From a virus, in the IMG/VR virus record IMGVR_UViG_3300033153_012010, positions 1 to 64,000 of that record: DNA of 64,000 bases; one strand, written 5' to 3'. Within the stretch, counting starts at the first letter, position 1; each line of letters opens with the position of its first letter. Positions 40,201-49,417 of this stretch are shown piece by piece. The position numbers were made by a program, and so were the translations under genes. The notes under the pieces are model-generated. The model made no database searches. It saw nothing but the letters and a program-made list of their open reading frames with translations, and was not told the origin of the DNA.

Positions 40201-42859
40201 TTCAAGAACAGGTGGATTAAGAATAGGTGGAACAACAACAGAGCAAAAATACGCTGATTTTTATTGGGAAGACGGAACAACATTTACTTGGAATGTAGCA
40301 TCAGGAGGAGTTCGTGGTCTTAAATTCCAAAATGCAAATAATGGGCTTGACATGACATTTGGAAGCGCTACTTATGCGGGTCTTAATACAGCAATATTTA
40401 ATGCAGATGTAGGAATTGGAACGGCTACTCCTGGATATGGACTTGAAGTAACAGGAACAACAAATATTGGTGGAATTATTTATTCAGCTGGGACTCCACT
40501 TGATACTATCTTTGCATTTGCAGGCTCAAATACAGATGACATCACAAGAGTTCAGGGTGGAACAAATATAAGCACTGGTGGAACAGTTAATTTCCCAATT
40601 GTAAATTTAGATGACAATATAACTCTTAGTTCTGTTTCAGCAACAACATTAAGTGCAGCAACTTATTATTCTGGTTCAACAGAACTTAGTTCTTTATTCG
40701 CACTTGCAGGCTCAAATACAGACGACATCACAAGAGTTCAAGGCGGAACCAATGTGTCAACTGGTGGAACAGCTAATGCTCCAGTTATTAATTTAGATGA
40801 TGATATACTTCTCAGTACAATAACTGCGACAACAATTTCTGCAACAACAATTAGCGCTGATACAGTTTCTATTGGTGGAAATGGTATGTCTGGGGTATTT
40901 GAAGTAAAGGCTAATTCAGATAGTGAATGGTTTAAAGTTGAAAGTGGTGATGTATCATTTAATTCACAAGGTGGAAAAACATTTGCTGGTGCTGGAGACC
41001 TTGGTGCTAGATTTAATATTTCACCAGTAAATGATACACTCCCTACACTATCAGTTAAGGGATATGCTTCTGGCGGTGTTCAAGATATTTTTAGAGTTTC
41101 TTCTTCTGGAGCAACTGACGGAGACTTCTTTAATGTTAAGGCAGATGGAAAAGTAGGAATAGGAACATCGAATCCTAGCCAAATATTCCATATTGACAAT
41201 GCTTCTGGTGATGATTTATTCATAGTAAGAGATATAGGTACAGAAGTTAGAATAGGTATTGGTGGTGCAGGCAACCCGTCTGTCGCTCTTCAATTTGGTG
41301 ATTATTGTAATAAAACAATTAGAGGACATCAAACATTAGATTTTGATAGTAGCTCTCAAGTAAAAATAACAGGTAAAGATAATGGTAGATTTGCTGCTCA
41401 AGCTTCAAAAGGTTTTTATTTTTATCCAACTGGCTCAACTACTAGTGGTGATATATATGGTGTAGGAATAAGACATTTAAGACCTAGTTCAGCAAATACG
41501 GTTGATAATATACTCTTAGTAGAAGATTCTGATGAGATTAATGTGTTTAATGTTAAGGGAGATGGAAAAGTAGGGATAGGAACAGCTACGCCAGCTTATC
41601 ATCTTGAGGTAACTGGGACAACAAATATTGGTGGAATTATTTATTCTGCTGGAACAGCACTTGATACAATATTCGCTTTTGCAGGAACTAATACAGATGA
41701 CATTACAAGAGTTCAAGGTGGAACGAATATCTCAACAGGCGGAACAGATAATGCTCCAATTGTAAATCTTGATGCAGATATAGTTCTTAATTCTGTACAC
41801 GCAGTAGAAATGTCTGCAACAACATTATCTGCACAAACAATTAATCTTGATACGCTAAGAGGTTTTTATAACCCATCAATAGGTGGTTACGATTCAATAA
41901 CAGTTTCAGATGGAATTTACATGGGTGCATGGGCAAACTTTTCTGCAGGAACAGGTGGTGGAGTAATCTATTCTGGTGGAACAGACCTTTATAATATATT
42001 TGCAACAGCAGGTTCAAACACAGATGACATCACAAGAGTACAAGGGGGAACAAATATTTCTACTGGTGGGACAGATAATGCTCCAGTTATTAATTTGGAT
42101 GACAACATCTCTCTTGGTTCGGTTAATGCAACAACTTTAAGTGGTGGAACATTATATTCTGGGGCAACTGAATTGTCAACCATTTTTGCTCTTGCAGGAA
42201 CTGATACAAATTCATATACAACAGGATTCACATATGATAATTCTAATGCATTCACTATAGCTGTTAGTAATGGAAGTAATTATACAGCTGTTATTGATGA
42301 GATGTCTGGTCTTACAATTGGTGGAGACCTTACAGTTAATGGTCAATCTATATTCTCAGGAGAAACTGATGTAGTTACAATATATGGAAGTGGAACAACC
42401 TCTCCAATATTTTCTATAAATGGTTCTTCTGGTCAATTATTTTCTGTTAATGATTCTCTTATAGGAGATATATTCTCTGTTAATGATATTTCTGGATTTC
42501 CTATTTTAACTGTTAATTCAGAAGAAGTTGTAACGGTTGATGGAGCTCTTGTAATGAATACAGAGACAACATCAGGATTAACAGTAGGTTCAACAACATG
42601 TGCAACAATTGATGCAACTCTTGGTCGTGGAGCTTACTTTGATTATTACATTATGAGTGGAGAAACAATGAGAACTGGAACTGTTATGACTGTGTGGAAT
42701 AGTTCAAGCGTAGAGTATACAGATACATCAACCAAAGACCTTGGTGGAGACACAAGTGGTGTAGCATTTAGTGCAACAACTTCTGGAGGATTTACAAACC
42801 TTATAGCCATTGTTGATTCTGGAACTTGGGTTGTTAAGACAGGGACAAGAATTATATAA
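34292..42859 (+). CDS. giant repeat tail fibre protein (fibre 1)
   Basis: 2855 residues, GTG start (34292), no signal peptide. Eleven copies of a module with core D-(D/I)-I-T-R-V-Q-(G/P/D)-G-T-N-(I/V)-S-T-G-G-T occur, followed by N-(L/I)-(L/D)-(D/N)...V-x-A-T-T-(L/I)-S-G-G-T-L-Y-S-G-(A/T)-T-E-L and often GFTYDxxNAFTVAV. Other segments: VGIGT...PAYKLEVSGT repeats and a YadA-head-like stretch at about 1480-1640 (NTALGSEALV, NMAIGNQAGR, NNILIGYRAG). The C-terminus (LGRGAYFDYYIMSGETMRTG) is a compact end domain. Probably a trimeric long tail fibre for host binding. Its last base overlaps the next start. Confidence 0.88.
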   Translation: MAIDFIYPEVRINPEYKFNEIMSGYNYNFTLLENFNELTGITVVGNLTVTGDTFLNTLIANSISALTFSADTIYSGSTDLSYVFFVGPTASTNNAIVKFGDTTGRLGENTGIIITDTNSITGITGMNMDLASGDNFTIDGETNLRGVTVGAVRQLHMPSIPGTRAYNFQVNTNGFADTKAIEVNYTSPSFANNDQASVFNINVDTDDATGGQIDALRVSTLGATATTVHGLHAEIQVHPIHQHSGELSDMDYAFSSDSTFTTFENVTNSFNNASADTTMFSSYQDYIVIGNANQFVEMSFNLDTPTTNPGVIPSFEYSTGGTGWATLAPIDNTNGFRQNGGISFSIPTDWSADTVNGVSGQYWIRIRREKTGNLSTIPIENQVQIAVVNEYYWDKYGNVSINDLDVAGVMSSGGTDLYDIFLTSVSDGDITRVQPGTNISTGGTGNLPTINLLDDILLNSISATTISGGTFYSGGTDLYNIFSTSAGVTGSGTNNTIPLWNGTTALDDSIITQNGTTALTISGDIIIGGNVEVLGTATTINTQDLFVIDNTITLNSGGTHISAIGGGLFVQNGVSTGNDSSWLIDSNGNWITPQGIYSNFMSANTMSAETINGGVLLSGGTDLYNIFLTSADGNDITRVQDGVNISTGGTANEPTINLDDNIVLGSVSATTVSASTFYSGSTDLMDIFLTAADVSGSTVSPGANISVVNSALDYEVSVVDSPSFNNVLFSGTATGGDIIATTLSGGTLYSGATELSTLFAPAGSNTDDITRVQDGTNISTGGTANNPTINLDDDIVLGSINATTLSGGTLYSGTTELSTIFALAGTDTNSYVTGFTYDNANALTIAVNNGNNYTAVIDEMTGLTVSGNLSATTFYSGSTELGSLFALAGSNTDDITRVQGGTNVSTGGTANAPIVNLDDDIVLTSVNAISISGGTIFSGTTDLSDLFIQRVLQVDFNSHTGNTNNPHSVTASQLGVYTTSQTDNLLNTKADLSGATFTGTIFTPSLSATTLSGGTLYSGATELSTLFAPAGSNTDDITRVQPGTNISTGGTGNFPIVSIIDDIVLNSVSATTMSAATIDGGVLLSGGTNLYNIFATAGGGGIYDGSGTSPSGTTVAIGDKINFDSNTFVIDATQSSVGIGTNSPQSGFIFDVNGNSIFRNSIYINGKDLINSTTLSYRLSATGGASFVNDNGGNFGIGTSIPNYKLEVSGTSNTTGIMYSAGTPLDTIFAFAGTNTDDITRVQGGTNISTGGTANAPVINLDDNITLGSVNATTLSGGTLYSGATELSTIFALAGTDTNSYVTGFTYDNANAFTVAVSNGNDYTAVIDTVTGLTINGGVGSLTNGLKFGDGDTGIFEKTDDNLYFTFAGTESFYANTLNIAGTNNNAFAVLNEQATSTNPTLVPSRGDYDTGIGYGGVDILSLIAGGIEAARFTVTGETINKNLELKHTSASTIGVIYKDSDRFIHNYAHHSGATAVPLGNNTFVGIGAGNFTMGETASGSWQGSANVGVGWKTLEATTTGYKNTALGSEALVSVTDGHSNMAIGNQAGRRITTGDFNAIIGEAALTYNVTGNRNLAIGQSAGAGSSNLSDFNNTVLLGYQAGFELLTLGSNNILIGYRAGDTLEAGDTNILIGYDIDAPLPSSSNVLNIGNLIFGTGIDGIGTAISSGNIGIGTTAPAYKLEVSGTSNTTGIMYSAGTPLDTIFAFAGTNTDDVTRVQGGTNVSTGGTANAPTINLDDDITLGSVSATTISGGTLYSGATELSTIFALAGTDTNSYVTGFTYDDSNAFTVAVNNGNDYTAVIDTVTGLTINGGVGSLTNGLKFGDGDTGIYESSDDNLVIKSAGISSDVISFHINTERFRMEADTFYTAVAGEFAIVGETPSSTNPVYTFNGDFDTGIGRNAINELSLIAGGIEAARFTTGVTFVTGDLGVGTSSPQHELDVNGTIQSSGPNFTGSEGGMLIRNQYSGGSRTGGLRIGGTTTEQKYADFYWEDGTTFTWNVASGGVRGLKFQNANNGLDMTFGSATYAGLNTAIFNADVGIGTATPGYGLEVTGTTNIGGIIYSAGTPLDTIFAFAGSNTDDITRVQGGTNISTGGTVNFPIVNLDDNITLSSVSATTLSAATYYSGSTELSSLFALAGSNTDDITRVQGGTNVSTGGTANAPVINLDDDILLSTITATTISATTISADTVSIGGNGMSGVFEVKANSDSEWFKVESGDVSFNSQGGKTFAGAGDLGARFNISPVNDTLPTLSVKGYASGGVQDIFRVSSSGATDGDFFNVKADGKVGIGTSNPSQIFHIDNASGDDLFIVRDIGTEVRIGIGGAGNPSVALQFGDYCNKTIRGHQTLDFDSSSQVKITGKDNGRFAAQASKGFYFYPTGSTTSGDIYGVGIRHLRPSSANTVDNILLVEDSDEINVFNVKGDGKVGIGTATPAYHLEVTGTTNIGGIIYSAGTALDTIFAFAGTNTDDITRVQGGTNISTGGTDNAPIVNLDADIVLNSVHAVEMSATTLSAQTINLDTLRGFYNPSIGGYDSITVSDGIYMGAWANFSAGTGGGVIYSGGTDLYNIFATAGSNTDDITRVQGGTNISTGGTDNAPVINLDDNISLGSVNATTLSGGTLYSGATELSTIFALAGTDTNSYTTGFTYDNSNAFTIAVSNGSNYTAVIDEMSGLTIGGDLTVNGQSIFSGETDVVTIYGSGTTSPIFSINGSSGQLFSVNDSLIGDIFSVNDISGFPILTVNSEEVVTVDGALVMNTETTSGLTVGSTTCATIDATLGRGAYFDYYIMSGETMRTGTVMTVWNSSSVEYTDTSTKDLGGDTSGVAFSATTSGGFTNLIAIVDSGTWVVKTGTRII

Positions 42860-43572
42860 TGAGTACTATAGGAGGCCCAAATATTAAAAGTAATGGATTG
42901 ATTTTGCATCTTGATGCAGCGAATCCTAAGTGCTTTAATAGTACAGTAAACCAAGGTGTTTGGACAGACCTTGAAACAAATGTAGAAAGCACTATAGAAA
43001 ACTACAGTGCTCTTACTACTTGGTCAGAAGTTGCTGGTGGAGTTTTTGATTTAGATGGTAGTTCTCGAACAGGTCAAACATGGATAGATGTATCACCCTC
43101 TATTGAGTTTGCAGATACAGATGTTAGAACAATAGAATTTGCTTGTAAAATAGAAGATAATGGAGATAATGTTCTAAAGGCTATGTGTGGAAAAGGAAAT
43201 ACTCACCCAGTAATTTGGTATCAAAGACAAAGTGATTCTTCATTTTATTTTAGTTATAGAGATAGTGACGCAAATTATAATTATTTTGATACTATTAATG
43301 AAGATTATAGAGTTTGGTTTATAGTATCCTTTGTTTTTAAGGCAGATAGAAGTATTGATTTTTATTACAATGGTATTTATAATTCAACAGTAACACCAAC
43401 ATCATCATCAACAGAACAAATTATTTCAAGAATTGCTGGTGGATATGTTGCTGGCGAAAATTATTATCCTTGGAATGGTTATTTTGCAACTTGCAAAATA
43501 TACAATACAGAATTAACAGCTGCAGAGGTGTTTGAAAATTTTAATTCAATAAGAACCAGATTTGGTTTATAA
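42859..43572 (+). CDS. LamG/concanavalin-like adhesin 1
   Basis: 237 residues. Start GGPNIKSNGLILHLDAANPK, end NFNSIRTRFGL; both ends are shared with the two following genes. The body is a concanavalin A-like (LamG) beta sandwich (TIEFACKIEDNGDNVLKAMC, SIDFYYNGIYNSTV), typical of phage receptor-binding or fibre-tip proteins. The start overlaps the giant fibre's stop by 1 nt. It probably binds a cell-surface glycan or acts as fibre tip (inference). Confidence 0.8.
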   Translation: MSTIGGPNIKSNGLILHLDAANPKCFNSTVNQGVWTDLETNVESTIENYSALTTWSEVAGGVFDLDGSSRTGQTWIDVSPSIEFADTDVRTIEFACKIEDNGDNVLKAMCGKGNTHPVIWYQRQSDSSFYFSYRDSDANYNYFDTINEDYRVWFIVSFVFKADRSIDFYYNGIYNSTVTPTSSSTEQIISRIAGGYVAGENYYPWNGYFATCKIYNTELTAAEVFENFNSIRTRFGL

Positions 43573-43583
43573 ATTTAGAAATT

Positions 43584-44825
43584 ATGGGATTTCATAGAGG
43601 ACCGAAAATAGTAAGAGATGGACTTGTGTTGCATTATGATATGGCTAATCCAAAATGTTTTAGAGGCGTTGTTACAACTAATTTGCTGAACTACTCTACA
43701 ATGGAGCCTACCAATCCTAATTCTGTTTATGTTTCTCCTAGTGGAAATACAGCTAATGTTGCTGGTAGTAATTGGCACTGGAGCGTATATCAAGTATCTG
43801 AAATTTCTCCTGAAGGTGGAATGGAGTGGTTACCAAATGAAGTGGACCCTCTTGGCAAAAGGGGTGTTTGGAAAATGAAAAAAAGAACTGGCGGAAATAG
43901 TGAGAGTAATTTTTATCAAAATTTGTCTGAAAATATAGATTCTGGATTAACATATCAATTAAGTGTTTACTGTAAAACAGATACAGCGTCAACAGCTAGA
44001 ATTCATACATATGTTACAGAAAATGGAATTAGTAATTGGAATAATGGAAGCTCGTATCATACTGGAGGAGGAGAATGGGAGAGACTTGTTGTCGAACTTC
44101 CAGCAAACAATGGTTTTACAGATATAGGTGCAATAAGGTGTCAATCTAAAGGTACAACAGTTGATGCTAATATTTATTGGAAAAATTTTCAAATTGAACA
44201 AAAGAATTATGTTACAAAATTCACAGAAACTTCTAGGGGAAACTCAGTTGATACTGGTGGAGGATTATTTGATATTAGTAAAAATAAAAACCATGGAGCT
44301 ATAAGTGATGAACCAAGATTTTATGAAGATAATAGAGGTATTCTTTATTTTAGTGGAGCCACAGAAGTAGTAATTCCAAATCCATTAAATCAATCTGCAA
44401 CAGGTCAAACATGGACTGTTTCTGCTTGGATTAATATTACTGATAAAGTGTCTCAACAACTTGTTAATGGTTTAAATAGAAATCTTTATGTATGTTATTC
44501 TCAAGGAAATAATAGTTTATTGTATTTGAATAGTGGTGTTGATGATTATTATACATACGGTGGAGACTTAGGTGGTATTGGTTGGGTAATGGCTACTTTT
44601 AGATTTCGTAATTCTGATGGTTATCGAACTATCTATAAAAATAAAACAGATATTACTACATCAGGGCCAAATAATACTAGTACACCAATAGGCCAAGATG
44701 CTTCATTTGAACTATTTCCAGGACTCGAAGGATATGTGTCTCAAATTTGCATGTATAATACATTATTGACTGATGCACAAATTTCACAAAACTTTGATGC
44801 ACAAAAAACAAGATATGGATTATGA
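43584..44825 (+). CDS. LamG/concanavalin-like adhesin 2 with extra carbohydrate-binding-like domain
   Basis: 413 residues. Start GPKIVRDGLVLHYDMANPK and end NFDAQKTRYGL match the neighbours. It has a longer N-terminal insertion (about 30-220; SNFYQNLSENIDSGLTYQLS, IYWKNFQIEQKNYVTKF) that looks like a carbohydrate-binding jelly roll, followed by a LamG domain (TGQTWTVSAWINITDKVSQQ). Its stop overlaps the next ATG by 4 nt. Probably a receptor-binding protein with two binding domains. Confidence 0.8.
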   Translation: MGFHRGPKIVRDGLVLHYDMANPKCFRGVVTTNLLNYSTMEPTNPNSVYVSPSGNTANVAGSNWHWSVYQVSEISPEGGMEWLPNEVDPLGKRGVWKMKKRTGGNSESNFYQNLSENIDSGLTYQLSVYCKTDTASTARIHTYVTENGISNWNNGSSYHTGGGEWERLVVELPANNGFTDIGAIRCQSKGTTVDANIYWKNFQIEQKNYVTKFTETSRGNSVDTGGGLFDISKNKNHGAISDEPRFYEDNRGILYFSGATEVVIPNPLNQSATGQTWTVSAWINITDKVSQQLVNGLNRNLYVCYSQGNNSLLYLNSGVDDYYTYGGDLGGIGWVMATFRFRNSDGYRTIYKNKTDITTSGPNNTSTPIGQDASFELFPGLEGYVSQICMYNTLLTDAQISQNFDAQKTRYGL

Positions 44826-45511
44826 TTACAGGACCTAATATAAATAGAAATGGATTAATTATGTACCTAGATGCAGCCAACCCTAAATCATATATTAGTG
44901 GTGGTACTGAATGGAATGATTTGAGTATTTATAAAAATAATGGAACTCTAACAAGTGGTACTACTTTTAGTTCTGATAATAAAGGGGTTATTGGTTTTGA
45001 TGGTATTGGTGATTATTGTTCTCTAGGAGCAGCGGCTTCTTCTCTAGTTCAAGGGAAAAGCGATATGTCTATGGGAATTTTATTCAAATTAGATGCTTTA
45101 GATACTCTAAGAGGATTAATTGGTACTTTAAATTATAGTTGTGGTTCTAATTTAGGATTAGTGGCTAATGGTACTAGTTTGCGATTTTATAATGATTATG
45201 ATACCATCTGTTATAATATTGGACTTAGTAGTTATCTTGAAGTAGATAAATGGATATATGCTGTAGGTACATATGATGGAATAACGACACGTATGTATGG
45301 AATTAAAGATGATGTTCTAAGTCAAAATAGTGGAACTATTAAGAGTGGATATACTAACAATTTTGTTTCAGATTTTAGAGTAATGGGTAATGAATATGCT
45401 TTAAATTTTACAACTGGACAAACAGCTATGTCATTTGTATATAATAAAGCACTCACAGAAGAGGAAATACTTGAAAATTATAATGCAATAAAATTGCGAT
45501 TCGGATTATAA
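44822..45511 (+). CDS. LamG/concanavalin-like adhesin 3
   Basis: 229 residues. Start ITGPNINRNGLIMYLDAANP, end NYNAIKLRFGL. LamG-type core YISGGTEWNDLSIYKNNGTL and MGILFKLDALDTLRGLIGTL. It is the third tandem paralogue of the adhesin set. The conserved ends with changed cores suggest interchangeable tips. Confidence 0.8.
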   Translation: MITGPNINRNGLIMYLDAANPKSYISGGTEWNDLSIYKNNGTLTSGTTFSSDNKGVIGFDGIGDYCSLGAAASSLVQGKSDMSMGILFKLDALDTLRGLIGTLNYSCGSNLGLVANGTSLRFYNDYDTICYNIGLSSYLEVDKWIYAVGTYDGITTRMYGIKDDVLSQNSGTIKSGYTNNFVSDFRVMGNEYALNFTTGQTAMSFVYNKALTEEEILENYNAIKLRFGL

Positions 45512-45655
45512 AAATCTTATTTATTTCTATTTATAATATGAAAGGCTTTGGACAGTGAAGGAGCATTCAATCTTATATTGAAAATTATTTTTTCTACCAA
45601 TTTCTGGTAGACCTATCCATTTTGTCCTTTTTTAAATTAAACAACATTAAAAATA
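45512..45655 (+). promoter_or_regulatory. leader region of fibre 2 with two TATTTAT elements and a hairpin
   Basis: Elements at 45518-45524 and 45528-45534 lie over 120 nt upstream of the start, unlike other sites. The leader between holds a tiny 6-codon frame (ATG at 45538) and a hairpin CTACCA / TGGTAG (about 45595-45611). It may be a regulated leader. Confidence 0.45.
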
Positions 45656-48600
45656 ATGGGTTCAGAATTCGTTGCACGTAAAGGCTTAATCATACAGAAC
45701 ACTTCAAGTGGTACAACTGAGACTGATGTTTTAGTTAAAGATGCTAATGGTCTTATAAAATATATAAGTGCATCTGCTCTTACTACTTCTGATTCTTCTG
45801 ATAATTTTATAACTGGATTTACATATGATGATTCTAATAAATTCACTGTATCTGTTAATGATGGAAATGACTACACAGCGGTAATTGATGAGATGACTGG
45901 ATTGACAGTTAATGGAAGTTCTATATTTGGAACATCAGCATCAGATACGATAATTTTAGCTAACACTGCGTTTAAATTCACAAATTCTATATTTCAATCA
46001 AATTCAAATACAACTGGATTTCAACTTAAAGCAGCAACAGCAACAGCAACATCACCAATTTTTTTACCAAACAGAGGAGCAACTACAACAGGAATAGGTG
46101 GTGATATAAATACAATAGCTTTAATAAACAGCGGGGTTACAAATTTATTGGCAACTTCATCTGGAGTATTTATTAATACTCCTCTTACAGCTCCTTCTGT
46201 GAGTGGAACAACAGTGAGTGCATCGACATTTTATTCTGGCTCAACAGAGCTTGGTTCTTTATTCGCACTTGCAGGCTCAAATACAGATGACATTACGAGA
46301 GTTCAAGGTGGTACAAATGTATCAACTGGTGGAACAGGAAATATTCCAACAATAAATTTAGATGATGATATTGTTCTCGGCTCTGTTTCAGCAACAACAT
46401 TAAGTGGAGGAACTCTCTATTCAGGAGCAACCGAATTATCAACCATATTTGCACTTGCGGGAACTGATACAAATAATTATGTAACTGGATTCACATATGA
46501 TAATGCAAATACTTTTACTGTATCTGTTAATGACGGAAACGACTACACAGCTATTATAGAAACAATAACTGGATTAACTATAAATGGTGGCACAGGCTCA
46601 TTAACTAATGGGTTAAAATTTGGAGATGGAGATACAGGAATATTTGAAAGTAGCGATGATACTTTAGTTGTGCAAACAGGAGGTTTTAATGGTGCATTCT
46701 CAAGTGGTGGTCTTGTTTTTAGTACTGCTGGTAGTGGTAGAATTCAAAATGTGGATGCAACTTCAACAGTGCCAACGTTTTCTTTTAATGGAGATTCAAA
46801 TACTGGAATCGGGTCATCTGCACTAGACGAACTTTCTTTAATAGCTGGAGGAGTTGAGGCAGCAAGATTTACAACAGGAGTAACATTTATTACTGGAAAC
46901 TTAGGAGTTGGAATTGATACTCCTAGTAGAAATCTTTCTGTTGCTGGAATTTTTGGTGTTGAGAATTCAGGTGGTGATGAATATCTTTATGCTAATGCAA
47001 CTTCTAATGGTATTGATTATGCAATTAAAGATTCAGGTGGAACAATATCTTTTAGAATTGATGATAGAGGTGGTGCAGAAAAAATGTATTATAATGGAGT
47101 TGGAAATGTAGGAATAGGGACAATAAGCCCAGCATATAAAATGCATGTAATAGGAGATGCATATATAGATACTTGGTTGTATTGTAATAACTTTTATCCT
47201 AAATCTTCCACTCAAAATATGTTGTTCAATACTGGGACTGGCAAGAAAATTACATTCAACCCTGCTTCAGGTACAACAATATTTTCTACTGGGAATGTAG
47301 GAATAGGAACAGAAGCTCCAGTTTATAAACTCGAAATAAGCGGAACATCAAATACAACAGGAATTATTTATTCAGCTGGGACTCCACTTGAAACAATTAT
47401 TAGCACCCTTTCTGTTGGAAGCGAAGATACCACAAGAGTTCAAGGTGGAACAAATATATCAACTGGAGGGACAGCAAATAACCCAACAATAAATTTAGAT
47501 GATGATATAATTCTTGGTTCTATTTCAGCGACAACGATTAGTGCAACAACTAAAATGTTTTTACCAGGTGGTGGTATATTAACAGCATTTATTGGTGACG
47601 AAGATACTGGTATAGCATCATCTGGTACTAATGCGCTTGCTTTTAAAGCTGGCGGTGCCACTATGTTATATATTAATTCCACTGGGTTTAGATTCCCTTC
47701 TGGGAAGAAGTTTGCTAACAGTGGCACTGGTAATCCTTGGTTTAACTTTCTTGGTGGTAATCCAGTTGGTAATTCAGCAACTAATTATTTTGAAATAGAA
47801 AATGCCCCATCTGGTGGTACACCAACATTTAGAACAGCTGGTAATGCTGAAGACGATGTTAATTTTAATTTAGGTACAAAAGGAAGTGGTATTATTAATT
47901 TATTAAGCCCATTATCGGCTTCAACAATAAATGCTAGTGGACTTACTATAAATCAAGCAGTAGATAATAGTGCAATAACAGTATACGGTTTTGATGATAA
48001 ATCTGGTTCTACTGGAACATTTAGTGTTGGTAGTGATGGAAATGTTATATTTGGTGCTACAGGGCATGTTAAGTTTAATCCAACTAATGAAACACAATTT
48101 ACTGGTGGATTAATAAATGTAAATAATGGCGGCAGTGGACTTAGGCTTAATGATGGAAATCTTTTAAAATTAGGAACTGGTTCAGATTATAGTATCGGAT
48201 ACTCTGCAGCGGATGATTCACTTCAAATTATTGACGGAAGTGTTCTTGATACTAATGTTAGAATTGCAATTGATAATACAGGACAAGTAGGTATTGGAAC
48301 AGTTACTCCAGCTTATAAACTTGAAGTTTCTGGAGATACAAATTCAACTGGAGTTATTTATTCTGGTGGAACAGACCTTTATAATATATTCTCAACAACT
48401 GGTGGAAACCTTTGGAGTGCATCAACAGGAACAAACTCTATAATTGCAAACAATGGTTCTGGTAACATTGCTGGTGGAACAAATTCATTTGCGCAAGGTA
48501 GTAATAATTTAGCTTCTGGAAATAACTCAGCCACTATTGGTGGAGCTTTTAATTCTGGGGTGACTAGTGATTACATGTTTATTGGAGGTGGTTATGGAAA

Positions 48601-49414
48601 TATAACCTCAGCGAGAAGAGCATCAATTGTTGGTGGTTATAAAAACACAGTTAATGCTGGTTATTCATCTTCAATTATTGGTGGTCAATACAACACAGTA
48701 TCAAGTTATTACTCAGGAATTATAGGTGGAACTTTGCAAAAAACAACAGGTAATAATTCAGGAATATTAGCTGGCTCTGGAAATAGAGCATATGGCTCAG
48801 CTTCAGTAGTTATTGGTGGTAATACTAATACAGCAACAACAACTTATTCTACAGTCATAGGTGGTAAACAAAACCATTCTAACGGTATTTCATCTGCTGT
48901 AATTACTTCTTCTGGCTCTACAGTTACAGGAGCTCGTTCCGCAGTTATTGGTGGTCAAAGTCTTATAAATTCATTCGATGATACATTAATGACTCCTAAT
49001 CTAATTGTAGATAGTAGCTATGGTTTTTCAGCTAGTTCTTTCACATATACTGATGGAAATGAAACTAATACTTATGTATTAACTTCTGATGCTCTAGGTA
49101 ATGCAACGTGGCAAGAACCATCTGGTGGAGCTGTTGATGTTGTTGTAGATACTGGTTCAGTTATTAAATTTAGTGGGAAAACAATATATGATTCTCCAGC
49201 TTCTCCTAGTACAGGAAATTATACAGATGACTTAACTGGCGCTGAAATTGGAATAGTTCAAAAATCTTATCACAATAGTGGTTCAGCTCCAACAGTACCT
49301 GCAGGATGGGTATTACTAGGAGATGGAATTTATTTTACAAGTCAATTAAACATCATTTATGCCGAATGGGTAAGTGGAACAAGAGTAGAGTACTGGATAA
49401 TACAGGAGCAATAA
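45656..49414 (+). CDS. repeat tail fibre protein (fibre 2)
   Basis: 1252 residues. It shares with fibre 1 two DDITRVQGGTN-type modules, GFTYDxxNxFTVSV, LSLIAGGVEAARFTTGVTF and VGIGT...PAYKLEVSG. About residues 940-1100 form a YadA-head-like array of short units (NNLASGNNSATIGGAFNSG, RRASIVGGYKNTV, YSSSIIGGQYNTV, ASVVIGGNTNTA). The C-terminus (GWVLLGDGIYFTSQLNIIYA) is distinct. Probably a second trimeric fibre or a fibre segment. Confidence 0.85.
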   Translation: MGSEFVARKGLIIQNTSSGTTETDVLVKDANGLIKYISASALTTSDSSDNFITGFTYDDSNKFTVSVNDGNDYTAVIDEMTGLTVNGSSIFGTSASDTIILANTAFKFTNSIFQSNSNTTGFQLKAATATATSPIFLPNRGATTTGIGGDINTIALINSGVTNLLATSSGVFINTPLTAPSVSGTTVSASTFYSGSTELGSLFALAGSNTDDITRVQGGTNVSTGGTGNIPTINLDDDIVLGSVSATTLSGGTLYSGATELSTIFALAGTDTNNYVTGFTYDNANTFTVSVNDGNDYTAIIETITGLTINGGTGSLTNGLKFGDGDTGIFESSDDTLVVQTGGFNGAFSSGGLVFSTAGSGRIQNVDATSTVPTFSFNGDSNTGIGSSALDELSLIAGGVEAARFTTGVTFITGNLGVGIDTPSRNLSVAGIFGVENSGGDEYLYANATSNGIDYAIKDSGGTISFRIDDRGGAEKMYYNGVGNVGIGTISPAYKMHVIGDAYIDTWLYCNNFYPKSSTQNMLFNTGTGKKITFNPASGTTIFSTGNVGIGTEAPVYKLEISGTSNTTGIIYSAGTPLETIISTLSVGSEDTTRVQGGTNISTGGTANNPTINLDDDIILGSISATTISATTKMFLPGGGILTAFIGDEDTGIASSGTNALAFKAGGATMLYINSTGFRFPSGKKFANSGTGNPWFNFLGGNPVGNSATNYFEIENAPSGGTPTFRTAGNAEDDVNFNLGTKGSGIINLLSPLSASTINASGLTINQAVDNSAITVYGFDDKSGSTGTFSVGSDGNVIFGATGHVKFNPTNETQFTGGLINVNNGGSGLRLNDGNLLKLGTGSDYSIGYSAADDSLQIIDGSVLDTNVRIAIDNTGQVGIGTVTPAYKLEVSGDTNSTGVIYSGGTDLYNIFSTTGGNLWSASTGTNSIIANNGSGNIAGGTNSFAQGSNNLASGNNSATIGGAFNSGVTSDYMFIGGGYGNITSARRASIVGGYKNTVNAGYSSSIIGGQYNTVSSYYSGIIGGTLQKTTGNNSGILAGSGNRAYGSASVVIGGNTNTATTTYSTVIGGKQNHSNGISSAVITSSGSTVTGARSAVIGGQSLINSFDDTLMTPNLIVDSSYGFSASSFTYTDGNETNTYVLTSDALGNATWQEPSGGAVDVVVDTGSVIKFSGKTIYDSPASPSTGNYTDDLTGAEIGIVQKSYHNSGSAPTVPAGWVLLGDGIYFTSQLNIIYAEWVSGTRVEYWIIQEQ

Positions 49415-49417
49415 CCC

